This document shows, piece by piece, positions 62,288 through 64,000 of a stretch of 64,000 bases of DNA. Each line of letters begins with the position of its first letter. Position 1 is the stretch's first letter. The notes below the pieces were generated by a model. That model worked only from the letters and a program-made list of their open reading frames with translations, was not told the origin of the DNA and made no database searches. The stretch is from Bin94 sp965215535 (lineage in GTDB: Bacteria; Gemmatimonadota; Gemmatimonadetes; Longimicrobiales; Gaopeijiaceae), in the NCBI GenBank assembly GCA_965215535.1, contig OZ244063.1:2046001-2110000 (forward strand). Direction: 5' to 3'. The position numbers and the translations under genes are program-made.

Positions 62288-64000
62288 ATGAGTGACGGTC
62301 TCAAACGGCGGGATTTCCTCAAGGTGGTCGGCGTCAGTGGCGCTGGGGCCGCCGTAGCGGGCTGCTCCTCCGGCGATGTCGAGCGGCTGATCCCTTACGT
62401 GGTCCCCCCCGAGGATATCACCCCCGGGGTGGCGACCTGGTACGCATCGACGTGCGCCGAATGTTCGACCGGGTGTGGAATTCGCGTTCGCACCCGCGAG
62501 GGTCGCGCGGTCATGATCGAGGGCAACCCCGATCACCCGGTTTCGCGGGGCGGCCTCTGCTCCCGGGGCGTATCGGCGCTACAGGGGCTCTACAATCCCG
62601 ACCGCTTTGCCCAACCGATGCAGCGCAGCGCGTCCGGCACCTTCGAGCCGGTCTCGTGGGACAATGCTCTGGCCATGCTGACCGAGCGTCTTGGTGGCGG
62701 CGCGGCTCCCCTTCTGCTGACCGGCCACCGGGGGCCCACCGAAAGCGCCTTGCTGAATGACTTTGTGGCGCTGCAGGGTGGACAGCGCATCATCTACGAT
62801 GTCCTGGACGACGCTCCGCTGCGCGAGGCGGTGAATGTCGCCTTCGGAGTGCGCGCTCTTCCCCGCTACGACATTGCCGCAGCCGATCTTCTGGTCTCCT
62901 TCGGTGCCGATTTCCTGGAAACCTGGCTCTCGCCGGTCCGGTTCGCAGGCGACTTTGCGCGCATGCACGCCCTCGACCACGGCCGCAAGGGGCGCTTTGT
63001 CTTTGTCGGACCGCGCCTCTCGCTGACCGGCCAGAATGCCGACGAGTGGATTCCGGCCCGCACCGGTTCGCAGACTGCGGTTGCGCTGGCTCTCGCCGGA
63101 GAGCTGGTTCGGCGCGGAGCAAATGCCGGTCCCTATACCGAAGAGGTCTCGCGCTACACCCTGGAAGACGCCGCGCGTGCTGCCGGAGTCGAGACCGGTG
63201 CGCTGACCGAGCTGGCCGAACGCTTCGCCGAGGGCTCCGCGCTGGCGCTGGGGCCGGGGCTCGCCGGCTGGAACGAGGGCGCCACCGCCGCAAATCTGGC
63301 GGTTCTGATCCTCAATGTGGCCGCAGGCAGCCTGGGACAGACCCTTCACATTCCCGCCGCACCTGCCCCTCAGGCCACCTCCTACCGCGAGATCGCCGAT
63401 GCGCTTGCGGGCCTGCGCTCCGGGGACTACGGGATGGCGATCATCTCCGGCGCCAATCCGACATACTCGCTTCCTGCCGCCGCCGGCTTTGCCGAGGCCT
63501 TCGCCGCTGCTCCCTTCAGGGTGGCCTTCGCGACCGCGCTCGACGAAACCGCGCGGATGGCCGATCTGGTGCTCCCCGAGGCGCACCCCCTGGAATCCTG
63601 GGGCGACAGCAGCTACGACGACGGAAGCTACGCAGTGCGTCAGCCGGTCATGCGGCCGGTGCCGGCGTTCGATTCGCGTCCCCTGGCCGATGTGGTGCTG
63701 GATCTGGGCAGGCGCCTGGGCGGCGACTTCGCCGCAGAGAGTTTCCACGAACATCTAAAGGCCGATTTCGCACAGAGGGCGATGAATCCCGGGATCGCCG
63801 ACCCCAGCGGCGACGATGCCCCCATGGCGAGTGCCGATGCCGCCTGGCGAGAGCTCCTGCGGTCGGGTTCAGGCCCCTTTGCGACACCCCCCGCCGATCT
63901 TCAGGCGCTGCAGGAGGCGCCCGGCACCGCAGTCGAATTCGACATGCCGGACTCCGCCGCCTCTGGCGATCTGTCGCTCATGGTCTATCCGTCGTCCCGC
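62288..64000 (+). CDS. actB: ActB, molybdopterin-oxidoreductase-like Fe-S subunit of alternative complex III, 3' partial
   Basis: The frame stays open to the window end (571 codons). It starts MSDGLKRRDFLKVVGVSGAG, a Tat signal that ends at a lipobox-like AVAGC. A [4Fe-4S] ligand set follows (CAECSTGCGIRV and, 26 residues later, GGLCSRGV), then the molybdopterin-oxidoreductase-like fold (FGADFLETW, FVGPRLSLTGQNADEWIPA). In ActB this domain has lost the cofactor and is fused to a ferredoxin-like domain with several clusters, which would lie beyond the window. Downstream genes of the complex (actC and so on) are expected next. Confidence 0.92.
   Translation, partial: MSDGLKRRDFLKVVGVSGAGAAVAGCSSGDVERLIPYVVPPEDITPGVATWYASTCAECSTGCGIRVRTREGRAVMIEGNPDHPVSRGGLCSRGVSALQGLYNPDRFAQPMQRSASGTFEPVSWDNALAMLTERLGGGAAPLLLTGHRGPTESALLNDFVALQGGQRIIYDVLDDAPLREAVNVAFGVRALPRYDIAAADLLVSFGADFLETWLSPVRFAGDFARMHALDHGRKGRFVFVGPRLSLTGQNADEWIPARTGSQTAVALALAGELVRRGANAGPYTEEVSRYTLEDAARAAGVETGALTELAERFAEGSALALGPGLAGWNEGATAANLAVLILNVAAGSLGQTLHIPAAPAPQATSYREIADALAGLRSGDYGMAIISGANPTYSLPAAAGFAEAFAAAPFRVAFATALDETARMADLVLPEAHPLESWGDSSYDDGSYAVRQPVMRPVPAFDSRPLADVVLDLGRRLGGDFAAESFHEHLKADFAQRAMNPGIADPSGDDAPMASADAAWRELLRSGSGPFATPPADLQALQEAPGTAVEFDMPDSAASGDLSLMVYPSSR

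Noticed and set aside
1..64000. CRISPR arrays, rRNA or tRNA genes
   Set aside because: No regularly spaced repeats and no tRNA or rRNA signatures were seen on either strand.

Overview
This is a high-G+C bacterial chromosome segment. It carries secreted S9 peptidases, lipoproteins of the 6-bladed beta-propeller kind, several D-aminoacylase-type amidohydrolases, and the start of an alternative complex III locus (actA-actB). That mixture fits Gemmatimonadota or a close relative best. This is an inference from gene content; no rRNA, tRNA or other marker is in the window.

Layout. 2-4354: housekeeping and catabolic genes (S9 peptidase cut by the window edge, DadA-like oxidoreductase, SnoaL-like protein). 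4337-about 16000: a decayed accessory region. Two roughly 210-220 bp direct repeats (4337-4557 and 13458-13665) bracket 9.1 kb. That interval holds a broken integrase, a two-gene DUF module, an AAA ATPase (DUF234 type) followed by an HExxH protease, a split SIR2 gene, and scattered pieces of a type I restriction system (Phd-like antitoxin, hsdM head, hsdS tail, possible hsdR tail). Beyond the second repeat an hsdM tail is coupled to an AlbA_2/HATPase gene on the other strand. 16674-24667: Na+ symporter with a tiny membrane-protein partner, a methyltransferase, a TPR protein, a truncated propeller, asparagine synthetase and an HTTM membrane protein.

24775-27307 is the most striking object. It is a complete IS1595-type insertion sequence with matching terminal inverted repeats and a perfect 8-bp target duplication. 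Its transposase, a DNA methyltransferase and a PD-(D/E)XK endonuclease form one operon of overlapping genes that fills the element end to end: a restriction-modification system packaged as an insertion sequence.

27499-47584: frameshifted metalloprotease lipoprotein, cyclophilin, propellers, serine hydrolase, Nudix, gamma-glutamyltransferase, Lon with an acidic insert, then SelD. SelD is itself a selenoprotein: it has an in-frame UGA at the catalytic position followed by a clear bacterial SECIS hairpin, so this organism should make selenocysteine. SirB1-like and YgfZ genes, two propellers, an ECF sigma factor, an Smr protein and a second S9 peptidase follow. 47609-57526: YpdA-like thiol disulfide reductase, three D-aminoacylase-type amidohydrolases, a LuxE-LuxC fatty-acid reductase pair and an orphan AbrB-type protein. 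57890-64000: NatAB-like ABC exporter, a class I amidotransferase, and the ActA/ActB start of alternative complex III, which runs off the end.

The peptidases, amidohydrolases, gamma-glutamyltransferase, DadA-like enzyme and symporter together suggest a life based on scavenging peptides and modified or D-amino acids. Several genes are broken by single-base shifts, some in short homopolymers, so sequencing error cannot be excluded for each one.
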